DNA from: Acinetobacter sp. SAAs474
Lineage (GTDB): Bacteria > Pseudomonadota > Gammaproteobacteria > Pseudomonadales > Moraxellaceae
Length of the DNA: 64,000 nucleotides
Direction of reading: 5' to 3'
Assembly: GCF_032823475.1 (NCBI RefSeq)
Contig: NZ_CP127915.1
Span: 372,001 to 436,000, forward strand
The position numbers and the translations under genes are program-made. The notes below the pieces were generated by a model. That model was given only the letters and a program-made list of their open reading frames with translations, made no database searches and was not told the DNA's origin. Shown piece by piece: positions 1 through 9,578 of the stretch (position 1 is its first letter; each line of letters opens with the position of its first letter).

Positions 1-15
1 CAAAAATTTTATTCA

Positions 16-534
16 TCAGAAGAATACACTCAGGTTATGTGAGTTATAGGTCACTTGATCAAGAATAATCTTGCGGTTAAAAATCTGGAAACCAAGTCCA
101 GTTTCAACTTTACGCAGCTTGTCATGACGCTTACCACAGTAAATGGTTACATCTTTCTCTTTTTGTGTACGATAAAGTAAATACGTCACGTATACATCGT
201 ATTCACCATCGACCTCAGTCGCTTCAACCATTACATTACTTACCATATGCGTGGTCCGTGATGGAGGCTCTTCAGCCCAAGCCATACCTGTTTCAAGACG
301 AGCAACTCGACGTTCTAAAAGGTCTTTTGAGTCATTAAATACCCACGTCGTCGGTGGTTCAACAGAACGACGGCGATCACGTGTTTGTGCATTCGGTGTG
401 GTACGCAAGGTGTAAGAGATATCTTCAGCCAAGGTATCTAACCAGTCACGAAATTTCCAGTCATCCAGAAGCTTCGCCTCTTGATATAAAAACTGACTAA
501 TTTGGTGATGAAGTTCTAAACTGATCTGACTCAT
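16..534 (-). CDS. hcaF: 3-phenylpropionate/cinnamate dioxygenase, beta subunit
   Basis: Small (beta) subunit of a Rieske-type ring-hydroxylating dioxygenase, 172 residues, the same length I recall for E. coli HcaF. The N-terminal part ([27 protein letters not shown]) and the segment [15 protein letters not shown], then [16 protein letters not shown], look strongly like HcaF. Beta subunits have the NTF2-like cone fold, carry no metal and stabilise the alpha3beta3 hexamer. The start ATG overlaps the alpha-subunit stop codon in an ATGA arrangement, so the two are translationally coupled. The protein is complete: its TGA lies 15 bases from the window edge. Further genes of the operon (ferredoxin, reductase, diol dehydrogenase) would lie beyond that edge. 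Confidence 0.9.
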   Translation of the reverse strand: MSQISLELHHQISQFLYQEAKLLDDWKFRDWLDTLAEDISYTLRTTPNAQTRDRRRSVEPPTTWVFNDSKDLLERRVARLETGMAWAEEPPSRTTHMVSNVMVEATEVDGEYDVYVTYLLYRTQKEKDVTIYCGKRHDKLRKVETGLGFQIFNRKIILDQVTYNSHNLSVFF

Positions 535-1898
535 TTCATAAGCTCCTTCTCATATTGGTCAGCGGCTTTTTCCACATCTTCCCATTTTTCATGGATTAAT
601 AAATCTGCCCAACGACGATACATACCACGTGCAGCAGTTTCAGAGAAAATATAGTTGGTAATTCCTGGAATACCATCTTCACGTACTTTTTCGTTACCTT
701 TACCCATTTCCATAATGAGTTTATTTTGACGTGCTTTATAACCACGTAAAACTTTTTGAATTTCGATCCAGTTTTCTGAGTCATCTTGCTCCAAGAAACC
801 TGCAGGACCAAAAGCGCGTGTTGCAGAACGCTCAAAAGCCTCTTTGACTTCCTGAGATGCTTCAGCATCCGCAATACAAAATGCCCAAACTTCTGTCTTA
901 TTTGGGCCACGTGGATGCCATACACGTAAAGTCGCGGTACCATTTAACCAAGATAAGGTTGGAAACATGGTATTATGTCCAGCCAGACGTAAAGCACGAA
1001 CTTCGCCTAAACGTTCTTTTACTTCGTCATAAGTTTCACGGAAGTAATTGGCAACTTCACCATCAACCCATACGTTTGCATCTGGTTTTTCAGTAAAAAA
1101 GAAACCAGAACCATGACCACGTGAACCATATTGAATGGCATCCTTAGCCGTTTCCCATACTGGACGTGCGGTTTGTGCAGCACCTAATTTTTTCGATGCT
1201 TCATCATCTGGTTTTGCACCCAATACTTGAATGGCAGATGCATGTGAGAACAAAGCATGATATTGGTCAGATGCAAATTGTTCTGCGGCAAATTTCCAGT
1301 TACAGTCAATTTCCCACTTATGTACACCACCAATGATTTCCGTACCCCCTGGACGACGGTCAAGTACACCATCTAAGTACCAAGCGATATCACCCATATA
1401 TTCTTCTAAGTCTGGTGTTGTTTCATCCCAGCAGCCGAAAATTAGCCCTTTATAGGTTTTAACACGGTTGACTTCCACTAAACCCCATTGCTCTTTACAT
1501 GCACCATGTGGATAAGCACGCTCTTCAAGTGGAATATCTTTAAGTGAACCATCGATCCCGTAAGACCAGCCATGGTATGGACAGGTAAATGCACGGGTAT
1601 TACCACAATCGGCAAAACTCACACGCATCGAACGATGACGACATTGGTTTAGAAATGCTTTGATTGAGCCATCTTTTTGGCGTGCCACAATGATTGGATC
1701 TTCACCCATATAAGTGTTGAAAAAATCACCTGCTTTAGGAATTTGACTTTCATGGCAAAGGAATAACCATGTACGACCAAAAACACGTTCAAGTTCTAAC
1801 TCGTAAATGTCAGGATCAGTATAAATAGATGGCGTAATACGTCCATTTTGTGCATCGACTAATACGTCGATTTCTCGCACATCAATTTTTCCACTCAT
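531..1898 (-). CDS. hcaE: 3-phenylpropionate/cinnamate dioxygenase, alpha subunit
   Basis: Catalytic large subunit that inserts both atoms of O2 into the ring of phenylpropionate or cinnamate to give a cis-dihydrodiol. The Rieske 2Fe-2S ligands are visible as C86-x-H88-x17-C106-x2-H109. The mononuclear iron site is D211-QY-H214-ALFS-H219, with an acidic third ligand expected in the C-terminal part near [10 protein letters not shown]. Long stretches match my recollection of E. coli HcaE ([25 protein letters not shown], [28 protein letters not shown]). I chose the ATG at 1898 (MSGKIDVRE, 455 aa) because AGGAGAG stands just upstream; a start 11 codons earlier at 1931 has no such site. Specificity for phenylpropionate over biphenyl-type substrates is inferred from resemblance. 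Confidence 0.9.
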   Translation of the reverse strand: MSGKIDVREIDVLVDAQNGRITPSIYTDPDIYELELERVFGRTWLFLCHESQIPKAGDFFNTYMGEDPIIVARQKDGSIKAFLNQCRHRSMRVSFADCGNTRAFTCPYHGWSYGIDGSLKDIPLEERAYPHGACKEQWGLVEVNRVKTYKGLIFGCWDETTPDLEEYMGDIAWYLDGVLDRRPGGTEIIGGVHKWEIDCNWKFAAEQFASDQYHALFSHASAIQVLGAKPDDEASKKLGAAQTARPVWETAKDAIQYGSRGHGSGFFFTEKPDANVWVDGEVANYFRETYDEVKERLGEVRALRLAGHNTMFPTLSWLNGTATLRVWHPRGPNKTEVWAFCIADAEASQEVKEAFERSATRAFGPAGFLEQDDSENWIEIQKVLRGYKARQNKLIMEMGKGNEKVREDGIPGITNYIFSETAARGMYRRWADLLIHEKWEDVEKAADQYEKELMK

Positions 1899-2017
1899 GA
1901 AAAGCTCTCCTGTGACCAATATATGGCACAAAGTAATCGACTCAACTTTTGCTTGATAATGGATTTAGGCTGGTTTTTGGTGAAATATTTTTTTTGTTTT
2001 AATTAATATTTTTTACT

Positions 2018-2035
2018 AATAAATTTAAGTTTATT
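2018..2035. promoter_or_regulatory. candidate LysR-type operator in hcaE-hcaR intergenic region
   Basis: An inverted repeat AATAAA-N6-TTTATT lies in the 280-base divergent region between hcaE and hcaR. It contains a T-N11-A type dyad of the kind LysR proteins bind. The region is very AT-rich, so a chance dyad is quite possible. Confidence 0.25.
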
Positions 2036-2178
2036 TGTCTAAGTTTTTTAAGCCCAATTTTACGACCATCATTTATTATCTAAATACCAGAATAATCTTC
2101 ACCTCATAGTTGTTTATAGATTATACTACCGTTCCTTATTTATAAGACTTTTTTTGGATAAATCTTTGGAATGGTTAT

Positions 2179-3087
2179 ATGGAATTACGTCATCTCAGAT
2201 ACTTCATTACCGTTGCTGAAGAACTAAACTTCAGCAAGGCTGCCTTAAGGTTATATACGGCTCAACCCTCTTTAAGCCAACAGATTAAAGATTTAGAAGA
2301 GGATGTTGGTGTAAAGCTATTACATCGTACAAAACGTAAGGTAGAACTTACAGAAGAAGGGGCCGTTTTTCTCGAACAAGCACGTCTTACGCTTGCACAA
2401 GCAGATAAAGCCGTATCTATGGCACGTCAAGTATCTCAGGCCAAACAGAAAATTTTGCGTATCGGTTTTGTCCCTGTTGCTGAGATGAAAGTATTTCCAT
2501 ATGTTTTACCCAATTTACGTGTACAAAGCCCTGATTTAAAAATCGAATTACTGAGTTTAAATAATACTGAGCAAATGAAGGCATTAAAACGAGGTGATTT
2601 AGATATTACCTTTACCCGCCATAATTTTCATAGTGATGAAATTGCCAGCCAATTTGTACTTCGTGAGCCTTTAATTTTTATCCTTCCCAAAGATCATCCC
2701 TTAGCAAAATTTGAAAGAATACCAGTTAAAGCATTAAATAATATAGATTTTATTATCCCATCCGATGAGGCATCCAGTACATTACACAACACCATCTTAA
2801 ACTTTGCGAAAGAGCATGGTATTGAGTTTAATATTGTACAAAAAGCAGATAATATTTTATTTAATATTAATTCAATTGGTATGGGCTTAGGCTGTACAAT
2901 TTTACCAGGTTATATTACGCCATTAGCCATGAATAATACGGTTATTCGTCCACTTAGTGTTGAACTGCCACAACTTGATTTATACGTTAGTTATCACAAA
3001 AACAACCAATCCACTGCCGTACAAAAATTCTTGGAATTATTGACCAAAGTTTTTTATCTCGACTTTGAACGTAGCAGTGAAATTTAA
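2179..3087 (+). CDS. hcaR: LysR-family transcriptional regulator, HcaR-like
   Basis: A 302-residue LysR-type regulator. Residues 1-60 are the winged helix-turn-helix (MELRHLRYFITVAEELNFSK, QPSLSQQIKDLE). The rest is the periplasmic-binding-protein-like effector domain, with IGFVP near residue 95 and the conserved GMGLGCTILPGY late in the protein. It is transcribed divergently from hcaEF, the usual layout for a LysR activator and its target. The N-terminus and the GLGxTxxPGY segment resemble E. coli HcaR, which responds to phenylpropionate and cinnamate. It also resembles the CatM/BenM group of Acinetobacter, so the effector is inferred. A strong terminator follows directly. Confidence 0.8.
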   Translation: MELRHLRYFITVAEELNFSKAALRLYTAQPSLSQQIKDLEEDVGVKLLHRTKRKVELTEEGAVFLEQARLTLAQADKAVSMARQVSQAKQKILRIGFVPVAEMKVFPYVLPNLRVQSPDLKIELLSLNNTEQMKALKRGDLDITFTRHNFHSDEIASQFVLREPLIFILPKDHPLAKFERIPVKALNNIDFIIPSDEASSTLHNTILNFAKEHGIEFNIVQKADNILFNINSIGMGLGCTILPGYITPLAMNNTVIRPLSVELPQLDLYVSYHKNNQSTAVQKFLELLTKVFYLDFERSSEI

Positions 3088-3103
3088 AAAACATATAATA
3101 GCT

Positions 3104-3149
3104 GACAAACACCATTATTTTTCAACTAAATAGTGGTGTTTGTTTTTTA
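3104..3149 (+). terminator. rho-independent terminator of hcaR
   Basis: A 10-bp stem, ACAAACACCA pairing with TGGTGTTTGT, is followed by a run of T. It starts 17 bases after the hcaR stop. Confidence 0.85.
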
Positions 3150-3405
3150 AGCATAAACACCATTAAAGCCATTATTTATTAATAGAAAAAAAGTTATTTA
3201 AATGATCGTTCTTTGATATTTAAACATAATAAATATTGATCATTTCAGTGAAGTAGCCAGATCAGTTGAAAAAACAATCTAGCTTACCACTTAAGTCTAA
3301 TACGATTTCCGATATATAGATCACACAAATAAATACGCATATTTAATCATTAGCCCACACTATTGATAATTATAATCATTTACATAATTAACAGATCTTT
3401 TAAAA
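3150..3405. other. AT-rich spacer between hcaR and hydrolase terminators
   Basis: This stretch lies between two convergent terminators, those of hcaR (plus strand) and the hydrolase (minus strand). I see no open reading frame, RNA gene or convincing promoter in it. Confidence 0.5.
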
Positions 3406-3434
3406 TAAAAAAAGATGACATTTGTCATCTTTTT
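3406..3434 (-). terminator. terminator downstream of mhpC-like hydrolase
   Basis: A near-perfect hairpin, AAAAAGATGACA pairing with TGTCATCTTTTT, with A/T tracts on both sides so it could act in both directions. It lies 80 bases downstream of the hydrolase stop. Confidence 0.75.
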
Positions 3435-3513
3435 AAGCAGATTAATTTCACTGTGACAGATCATTTATCTGGCAATATGCTGATTATATACACGTGAAAA
3501 TGATCTATTGTCG

Positions 3514-4374
3514 TTATTTCACACCATGAACTGCCAAATAGTTCTTAATTACAGTGTTAAATTCTGCTGATTTTTCAACTTGGGACCAGTGACCACACTG
3601 ACTAAAAATATGAGCATCCGCATGAGGCACAATATTTAAAATATCCCAAGTACGAGAAACTGGAATCACGACATCTTGAGTACCATGAATTAACAAGACA
3701 GGGACTGTAATCTCTTTCATCTTGTCAAAATCAAGTGGAAACTCAAAACGATCGCGATCACGCGCACCAACAACTTCCATCAAGCGATCAGATGCGTAAT
3801 CATTTTTTGCAGAATCAAAACGCACTTTAACCAACTCATCTGTAATTAAGTCTTTGTTAACTACAAACATTGAAAGTGTTTTTTTAATCCCTTCTTCAGT
3901 TAATACAGGATTCGCATGTGCTTTAAGTGCAGCCGTTTGTTTTGCACCTCCTGTACCCATAGATACAATACCCAAAACACGCTCTGGATAATCTAAAGCC
4001 AGTTGGAATGCCAACCATCCACCAAGTGAGTTACCGACTAACCATGTTTTTTCAATACCAAGTGCATCCAAAGTACGAATCGCATGATCCACCCATGCAC
4101 GGATACCATATGCAGTATTTGCTGCAACAACGGTTTGACCATAACCAATGGTATCAATTGCGATACAACGCGCCTGCTCACCAATAGAAGGTAAATTTAA
4201 CCACCAGTTTGCTGCTGCAGATACCCCTGTACCTGAACCATGTAAAAACAGGATCGGTGTGCCTTCACCAATTTCATGATAGTGAGTCAACTCACCTTCT
4301 GCTGTTTCAATCCATTTATCTTCTAAACCGAAAAATGCGTCTGTCTTATATTCAGGAATTTGAACAGTACTCAT
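3514..4374 (-). CDS. mhpC: alpha/beta hydrolase, meta-cleavage product (C-C bond) hydrolase, MhpC-like
   Basis: Alpha/beta-fold hydrolase of the meta-cleavage-product family. In this pathway it would split the ring-fission product into 2-hydroxypenta-2,4-dienoate and a dicarboxylate. The oxyanion-hole region FLHGSGTGVSAAANW is typical of the family. The catalytic triad reads S116 (GNSLGG), D234 (GTQDVV) and H262 (CGHWSQVEK). The ATG at 4374 (MSTVQIPEYK, 286 aa) follows GGAGTAGGT and is preferred; the ORF can extend to 4422 but without a ribosome site. The gene is monocistronic, with its own terminator. The role is inferred from family plus context; related BphD or XylF-type hydrolases look similar. 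Confidence 0.75.
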   Translation of the reverse strand: MSTVQIPEYKTDAFFGLEDKWIETAEGELTHYHEIGEGTPILFLHGSGTGVSAAANWWLNLPSIGEQARCIAIDTIGYGQTVVAANTAYGIRAWVDHAIRTLDALGIEKTWLVGNSLGGWLAFQLALDYPERVLGIVSMGTGGAKQTAALKAHANPVLTEEGIKKTLSMFVVNKDLITDELVKVRFDSAKNDYASDRLMEVVGARDRDRFEFPLDFDKMKEITVPVLLIHGTQDVVIPVSRTWDILNIVPHADAHIFSQCGHWSQVEKSAEFNTVIKNYLAVHGVK

Positions 4375-4572
4375 ACCTACTCCATTATCTCGCTGTACGT
4401 ATTCTTTGCTGAGAATACACATTCAATTGTTGTAAAATGCCGATTTGACTTGAGTTATATTACTCGTTCAATTGCTAGAAATTCATACAAAATTTGAATG
4501 ACATTGAAGAAAAAATATATTATTTAACCATTTGAATTTATTAAATAATATATTTCCAATACATTTGTTAGC

Positions 4573-4604
4573 CTAAAAAGGCGACCTCATCAAACCGTCG
4601 CCTT
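4573..4604 (-). terminator. terminator of the OprD-like porin gene
   Basis: Stem AAGGCGAC/GTCGCCTT followed, in the minus-strand direction, by a run of T. It begins just after the porin stop codon. Confidence 0.85.
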
Positions 4605-4618
4605 CTTTTCGAATAAAC

Positions 4619-5857
4619 TTAGAATTTATAATTGTAGGTGGTTGCGATACGATACTCTTTTAAATCTGTTTTCCAGTCAAAGTCTGCATCAATATACATG
4701 GCTTGAACTCCCAAACCTTTGAGCTTACCTTCTGGAACCGTATAATTGACAATCAAATTCAATTCATTGGATTTTTGATCTTTTTTACCTGCGACCTCAG
4801 CACCATATCCGGTAAAGTAAGTTGCTGTGGTATTAAAACCTTTGATCCCTAAACCGGAAAAATCATATGCATAGGTAAAGCCCCATGATTTTTCTTTGGC
4901 ATTGGTAAAGGTCGCAACTCCCCAGTTAACCAAGTAAGGCTGTGGAACCCAGCCACCTAATGTTGGGAAAGCATTTTCACCAAACATTTGCTGATAACCT
5001 AAAGCAACGGTATGTGAGCCATGCACAACTTTTCCACTTAATGATACGGCCTGATTATCAATCTTGCCATATAAGTCATTACTTGATGCTGAATTATCAA
5101 AATAACGTGCATAACTGCTTAACTTGGTTTGATCTGTTAAATTGGTGTTGTAATTGACACCCACATAATTTTGTTTATAGATATCTTCAACATTGGCAAA
5201 CCAGTAGCTTGCACCCCATTGTTTATTAAACTGATAATCAACGCCTGCAATCCACATTCCATCAGCAGCAGGGCCATTATCATATTGTGGTGGGCTAAAT
5301 TTGGTTAAGCGTTCAAAACTGTCATCATAACGATTGTTAATTCGATTGACATAAGCCAAAGTAAGTTTAGTATTTTTAATCTCTTTCGACTCTAACCATG
5401 CACCGCTAAAAGTGGTCAATAATTGTCGTGATGGATCATAAACCAACACAGGCGAAACAGGTAGTAACTCACCTACTTTTAATTCAGTTTGCGAGACTTT
5501 GGCTTTTAAGGTTGCGCCAATTTTACCAAATCCTGATTTGGCTTTATCACCATCATACTTTAATACAAAATCAGGTTTATCATGTAGTTGTTTAAGTTTA
5601 AATGCATATTGCGCAAGTAAATCAACGCCAACTTCAACACCACCAAGATCGTAATATCCTGATTTTGCATCTAAAGTCACGCCTTGAGACCAGCTTCCCC
5701 AGTCATTTTGTGGCGCATCTGCATACTGACGATCCAAATAAAAATTACGCAATTTCAATTGGACTTGGCTATCGTCAATAAAATCTGCATAAACGGCAGA
5801 TGTTCCTAAAGTTGCTGTCGCAGCAAAAAGTGCTATCCATAATGTTTGACGACGCAT
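4619..5857 (-). CDS. outer-membrane porin, OprD family
   Basis: Substrate-specific outer-membrane channel of the OprD/OpdK type, probably taking up the aromatic acid degraded by the neighbouring enzymes. The protein begins with a signal peptide (MRRQTLWIALFAATATLG, cleavage after a VYA motif, mature start DFIDDSQ). It has the typical early OprD segment LKLRNFYLDR and alternating beta-strand patterns, and it ends in phenylalanine (TTYNYKF), the outer-membrane assembly signal. I chose the ATG at 5857 (412 aa) because AGGA stands 8 bases upstream; an ATG at 5875 has no site. The gene sits between mhpE and the hydrolase and is flanked by terminators on both sides. Substrate is inferred from location only. 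Confidence 0.85.
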   Translation of the reverse strand: MRRQTLWIALFAATATLGTSAVYADFIDDSQVQLKLRNFYLDRQYADAPQNDWGSWSQGVTLDAKSGYYDLGGVEVGVDLLAQYAFKLKQLHDKPDFVLKYDGDKAKSGFGKIGATLKAKVSQTELKVGELLPVSPVLVYDPSRQLLTTFSGAWLESKEIKNTKLTLAYVNRINNRYDDSFERLTKFSPPQYDNGPAADGMWIAGVDYQFNKQWGASYWFANVEDIYKQNYVGVNYNTNLTDQTKLSSYARYFDNSASSNDLYGKIDNQAVSLSGKVVHGSHTVALGYQQMFGENAFPTLGGWVPQPYLVNWGVATFTNAKEKSWGFTYAYDFSGLGIKGFNTTATYFTGYGAEVAGKKDQKSNELNLIVNYTVPEGKLKGLGVQAMYIDADFDWKTDLKEYRIATTYNYKF

Positions 5858-6291
5858 GGCTAAATTCCTAATCATTCAATCAAGCTACGACATCATCATG
5901 CTGGACGATGATGACTTTAAAAATCAGACCACAGTCTTAAATATTTTTAATTTTTACTAATATTTTGAATTACTTAATCATTTTCCACTATGACTTATTT
6001 GTTTTAACTCTAAGATACTTCGGGCTAGATATGCTTCACTATGGCGTAATTTATTGTAATTCAATCGTTTTGTTTTGTAAAAAGCCTAATTATTTTAAAT
6101 ATTTAATATTTATTATCGTTTTTATCTTTAACACTATTTTTTAGATACTTTTTATATAAATATCAATTATAAGAAAAAACTTAGTTAATGTTGTTATTTT
6201 CTATGATGAATACGGCAATGAATACAATATTCTAATCCCACACCCTGTATCTTTCTCAGTCAATCACAGCTCCCTATCATGTTAAAATCAT
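5858..6291. other. AT-rich intergenic region upstream of the porin
   Basis: About 430 bases with no coding potential that I can support. It should hold the porin promoter. A 7-bp inverted repeat (CATCATC at 5891-5897 and GATGATG at 5907-5913) would lie in the porin leader. No clear sigma-70 pair was identified. Confidence 0.4.
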
Positions 6292-6322
6292 AAAAAATGC
6301 CAATCTCTCGATTGGCATTTTC
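6292..6322 (-). terminator. terminator of the mhpDFE operon
   Basis: Stem AAAATGCCAATC/GATTGGCATTTT with a four-base loop and flanking A/T tracts. It closes the mhpD-mhpF-mhpE unit and separates it from the porin gene. Confidence 0.85.
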
Positions 6323-6364
6323 AATACATTTAATTCAAATCAGCATTTCAAATGCTGTCTGCCA

Positions 6365-7384
6365 TTAAGCTTGAAGTTCACGTACTTTAGACATGGTTAA
6401 AGCTAGATCTTCAATCATATCTTCCTGACCACCAACAGTACCACGGCGGCCTAACTCCATCAAAATTTCACGCGCAGATACACCGTATTTCGCTTCAGCA
6501 CGTTTAGCAAATAATAAGAATGAAGAATACACACCTGCATACCCTAAGGTTGCTGCATCACGGTCAGCACGAATAGGCTGATGCATCATCGGAATAACTA
6601 AGTCTTCAGCAACATCTTGAACTTTAAACAGATCAACGCCTGTTTCCATGCCCATACGATTTGCCACAGCCACAAACAATTCTAAGGGCGTATTTCCTGC
6701 ACCTGCCCCTAGACCAGCAGAAGCTAAATCAACACGAATCGCACCAGCTTCAACTGCTGCTACAGTATTGGCAACCCCCATACCCAAGTTATGATGACCA
6801 TGGAAGCCTAATTCAATTTCTGCTGGAAGATGCGCACGTAACATAGCGACACGGTCAGTCACATCTTGTGGCAACATATAACCTGCCGAATCCGTCACAT
6901 AAATACAGTTTGCACCATAAGACACCATTTTTTGCGCTTCTTCAAGCAGCTTTTCAGGTGATGCCATATGTGCCATCATCAAGAAACCGACCGTATCCAT
7001 ATTCAACTTACGTGCCGCAGTAATATGCTGCTCTGAAACATCAGCTTCAGTTGAATGAGTCGCCACACGGATGGTTGAAACCCCAACGTCATGCGCCATT
7101 TTTAAATGATCAACAGTCCCGATACCAGGTAATAATAAAGCTGACACCTTGGCTTGTTTTAAATTTGGAATCACTGCTTTTAAATATGCTTCATCACTTG
7201 CAGCAGCAAAACCATAGTTAACCGAATTCCCTCCTAAACCATCACCATGCGTCACTTCAATTAGAGGGACACCAGCATCATCAAGTGCAGTTGAAATCGC
7301 AATCATCTGTTCGATTGAGGTTTGATGGCGCATTGGATGCATACCATCACGTAACGTCATATCGTGAATAATAACCTTAGACAT
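6365..7384 (-). CDS. mhpE: 4-hydroxy-2-oxovalerate aldolase
   Basis: Class II pyruvate aldolase cleaving 4-hydroxy-2-oxovalerate to pyruvate and acetaldehyde. It is 339 residues, the usual length. The DRE-TIM metallolyase start is clear ([16 protein letters not shown], with the catalytic arginine and metal-binding aspartate), and the second metal motif [11 protein letters not shown] gives the two histidine ligands. AAGGAG precedes the ATG. The gene lies 11 bases after mhpF. In this family the aldolase forms a tight complex with the acylating acetaldehyde dehydrogenase and channels acetaldehyde to it, which fits the adjacency. Last gene of the mhpDFE operon. Confidence 0.95.
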   Translation of the reverse strand: MSKVIIHDMTLRDGMHPMRHQTSIEQMIAISTALDDAGVPLIEVTHGDGLGGNSVNYGFAAASDEAYLKAVIPNLKQAKVSALLLPGIGTVDHLKMAHDVGVSTIRVATHSTEADVSEQHITAARKLNMDTVGFLMMAHMASPEKLLEEAQKMVSYGANCIYVTDSAGYMLPQDVTDRVAMLRAHLPAEIELGFHGHHNLGMGVANTVAAVEAGAIRVDLASAGLGAGAGNTPLELFVAVANRMGMETGVDLFKVQDVAEDLVIPMMHQPIRADRDAATLGYAGVYSSFLLFAKRAEAKYGVSAREILMELGRRGTVGGQEDMIEDLALTMSKVRELQA

Positions 7385-7395
7385 GTGACTACTCC

Positions 7396-8292
7396 TTAAG
7401 CTTCAACTGAATTGAGAACACGTTCTGCAAACATTTCTGCTGTACGTGCTGCGGCTGCTGTCATAATATCTAAATTACCTGCATATTTAGGCAAGAAATC
7501 TCCTAAACCTTCAACTTCCAAGAAAATTGATACACGGTTACCATCGAAAACAGGACCATTCACTAATTTATAACCTGGCACATATTTTTGAACTTCGCTG
7601 ATCATGGCATGAACAGAAGCGGTAATCGCGGCTTGATCTGGCTCGCCTTCTACCAAGCAATGTACCGTATCACGCATCATGAGTGGCGGTTCAGCTGGAT
7701 TAATAATAATAATGGCTTTACCTTGTTTGGCACCACCGACTTTTTCAATTGCACCTGCCGTGGTACGCGTAAACTCATCAATATTCTTACGTGTACCAGG
7801 ACCCACTGATTTAGTGGATACTGTTGCAATAATTTCACCATATTCAACAGGTTGAACACGTGAAATTGCCGCAACCATTGGAATCGTTGCTTGACCGCCA
7901 CAGGTCACCATATTGACATTAGGAACTTCACCGGCCGCCAATAATTCATCTAGGTTGACTGGTGGCACACAAAATGGACCGATTGCAGCTGGGGTCAAGT
8001 CAATCATTAATACGCCCAGCTCATTTAACTTACGACTATTTTCTGCATGAACATAGGCAGAAGTCGCATCAAATGCAATTTTAATCTCATCTTCAAGCAC
8101 ATGAGGCAATAACCCATCTACACCTTCAGCAGTGGTTTTTAAGCCCATTTTTGCAGCACGTGCTAAACCCTCCGAAGTTGGGTCAATTCCCACCATCCAT
8201 ACAGGTTCCAACCATTCACTACGTTGAAGTTTATACAGTAAATCAGTCCCAATATTACCTGGGCCAATCATTGCACATTTAATCTTTTTCAT
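7396..8292 (-). CDS. mhpF: acetaldehyde dehydrogenase (acylating)
   Basis: Converts acetaldehyde, CoA and NAD+ to acetyl-CoA, the last step of the meta-cleavage pathway. The N-terminal Rossmann motif is G10-PGNIG with ten residues before it, and the catalytic cysteine is C131 in [14 protein letters not shown]. From the ATG at 8292 ([10 protein letters not shown]) the protein is 298 residues, close to family size. The ORF extends to 8331, but that start would overlap mhpD and would place 13 extra residues before the Rossmann strand, so it is unlikely. The ribosome site is a modest AGAGAA. It sits 25 bases downstream of mhpD. Confidence 0.95.
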   Translation of the reverse strand: MKKIKCAMIGPGNIGTDLLYKLQRSEWLEPVWMVGIDPTSEGLARAAKMGLKTTAEGVDGLLPHVLEDEIKIAFDATSAYVHAENSRKLNELGVLMIDLTPAAIGPFCVPPVNLDELLAAGEVPNVNMVTCGGQATIPMVAAISRVQPVEYGEIIATVSTKSVGPGTRKNIDEFTRTTAGAIEKVGGAKQGKAIIIINPAEPPLMMRDTVHCLVEGEPDQAAITASVHAMISEVQKYVPGYKLVNGPVFDGNRVSIFLEVEGLGDFLPKYAGNLDIMTAAAARTAEMFAERVLNSVEA

Positions 8293-8317
8293 GGACAACT
8301 TCTCTTTAAATTGCAAT

Positions 8318-9115
8318 TTATTCAGCAGCAAATGTTGCAGTCACTGAGGCAAAACCTTCAATTTCAACCTTAAACTCATCGCCTGGATGTGCGACAACCA
8401 TCGGGCCTAATGCACCAGTTAAAATGATGTCACCTTTTAATAGTGGACGACCACGACGTACCATTTCATCTGCAAGCCAAACAGCCGCATTTAATGGATT
8501 AGCAAGACATGCTTTGCCGATCCCTTCCGAAACAATCTCACCTGAACGTGTCATCACCATTTTGCAGTTCACTAAATCCAACTGTTCCAGCGACACAGGT
8601 TGAGACCCCAAAACAAATGCCGCAGATGAGGCATTATCTGCCACTGTATCAATTAAACTGATTTTCCAATTTTCAATACGGCTATCTACGACTTCAATTG
8701 CAGGCAATGCATATGCTGTTGCACTAATAATGTCGGCAAAAGTATGTTTTTCTTTGGTCAAATCTTGCTGGATCACCAATGCAATTTCTGCTTCAACCTT
8801 AGGTTGAATCAATCGACCTGCAGGAATTGCTTCACCATCACCATATGCCATATCCGCAAATAACATCCCAAAATCAGGTTGATCCACACCAAGTTGTGCT
8901 TGTACAACTTTTGAGGTCAAGCCAATCTTACGCCCTACCAAACGTCGTCCTTCACCTAATGCACGTTGGGTATTCACTTCCTGCACAGCATATGCAATAT
9001 CGACATCGGCATTTTCACCGCCCAATTGTGGGCGGATAGGTGCAATCGCAGCTTGTGACAATTCAGCAGATCTAAGTGATAAAGCAACTGATTCAACAAC
9101 AGCAGAATTCGACAT
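8318..9115 (-). CDS. mhpD: 2-keto-4-pentenoate hydratase
   Basis: Adds water to 2-hydroxypenta-2,4-dienoate to give 4-hydroxy-2-oxovalerate. It is 265 residues and belongs to the fumarylacetoacetate-hydrolase-like hydratase/decarboxylase superfamily. Diagnostic segments are [23 protein letters not shown] (split here by position, residues about 61-83), the metal-binding acidic motif [18 protein letters not shown], and the late [12 protein letters not shown]. It is the first gene of the mhpDFE operon. The intergenic region upstream contains its promoter, which I could not place with confidence. Confidence 0.93.
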   Translation of the reverse strand: MSNSAVVESVALSLRSAELSQAAIAPIRPQLGGENADVDIAYAVQEVNTQRALGEGRRLVGRKIGLTSKVVQAQLGVDQPDFGMLFADMAYGDGEAIPAGRLIQPKVEAEIALVIQQDLTKEKHTFADIISATAYALPAIEVVDSRIENWKISLIDTVADNASSAAFVLGSQPVSLEQLDLVNCKMVMTRSGEIVSEGIGKACLANPLNAAVWLADEMVRRGRPLLKGDIILTGALGPMVVAHPGDEFKVEIEGFASVTATFAAE

Positions 9116-9578
9116 TCATGTTTCCTTAAACTGCAAAAATTGGATGAATACGTTGCTGACTGAGACATTGGGGAGATCGATACGTGAGCTACAACACCAT
9201 TTTAATGACTGAGCACATCTCTATAAATGCTCATCTCAAACAACGCAATATAGATAAACTGCTTTAGCATGAAAAAATTGGTCGTGTTCTACCAATACTT
9301 ATTTTATTTTTTACAATAGTTAGAAGCTATGAATATGATTGATAACTTTAAGTAATTAAAATAAATCTTATAAATCAAACACAAAAGTACATATTAAATA
9401 AAATACGCAATCCAATGATCCGTATAAAATAGATTTTATCTACGACTAAAAGCTAATAAAATAATCGTTTTACGTGTCCTGTACTGTCTTTTAAGGATGA
9501 TTTGATGATGTTGCAATCCGCACCTCATCGATCAATGGCTTCAACACAGCCATTGATTAAGTCTGCACTAAAGATTTA
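9116..9578. other. intergenic region upstream of mhpD
   Basis: About 460 bases without supported genes, between the mhpD start and the end of the HAD phosphatase gene. It holds an inverted repeat TGAGCA-N12-TGCTCA at 9210-9233, about 100 bases upstream of the mhpD ATG. A hairpin TCAATGGCT/AGCCATTGA lies at 9532-9556 and has no T-run. Either could be regulatory, but there is no direct support. Confidence 0.4.

Noticed and set aside
9532..9556. Hairpin as terminator of the HAD phosphatase gene
   Set aside because: A 9-bp stem is present, but there is no T-run on the minus strand, so I list it only as part of the intergenic description.
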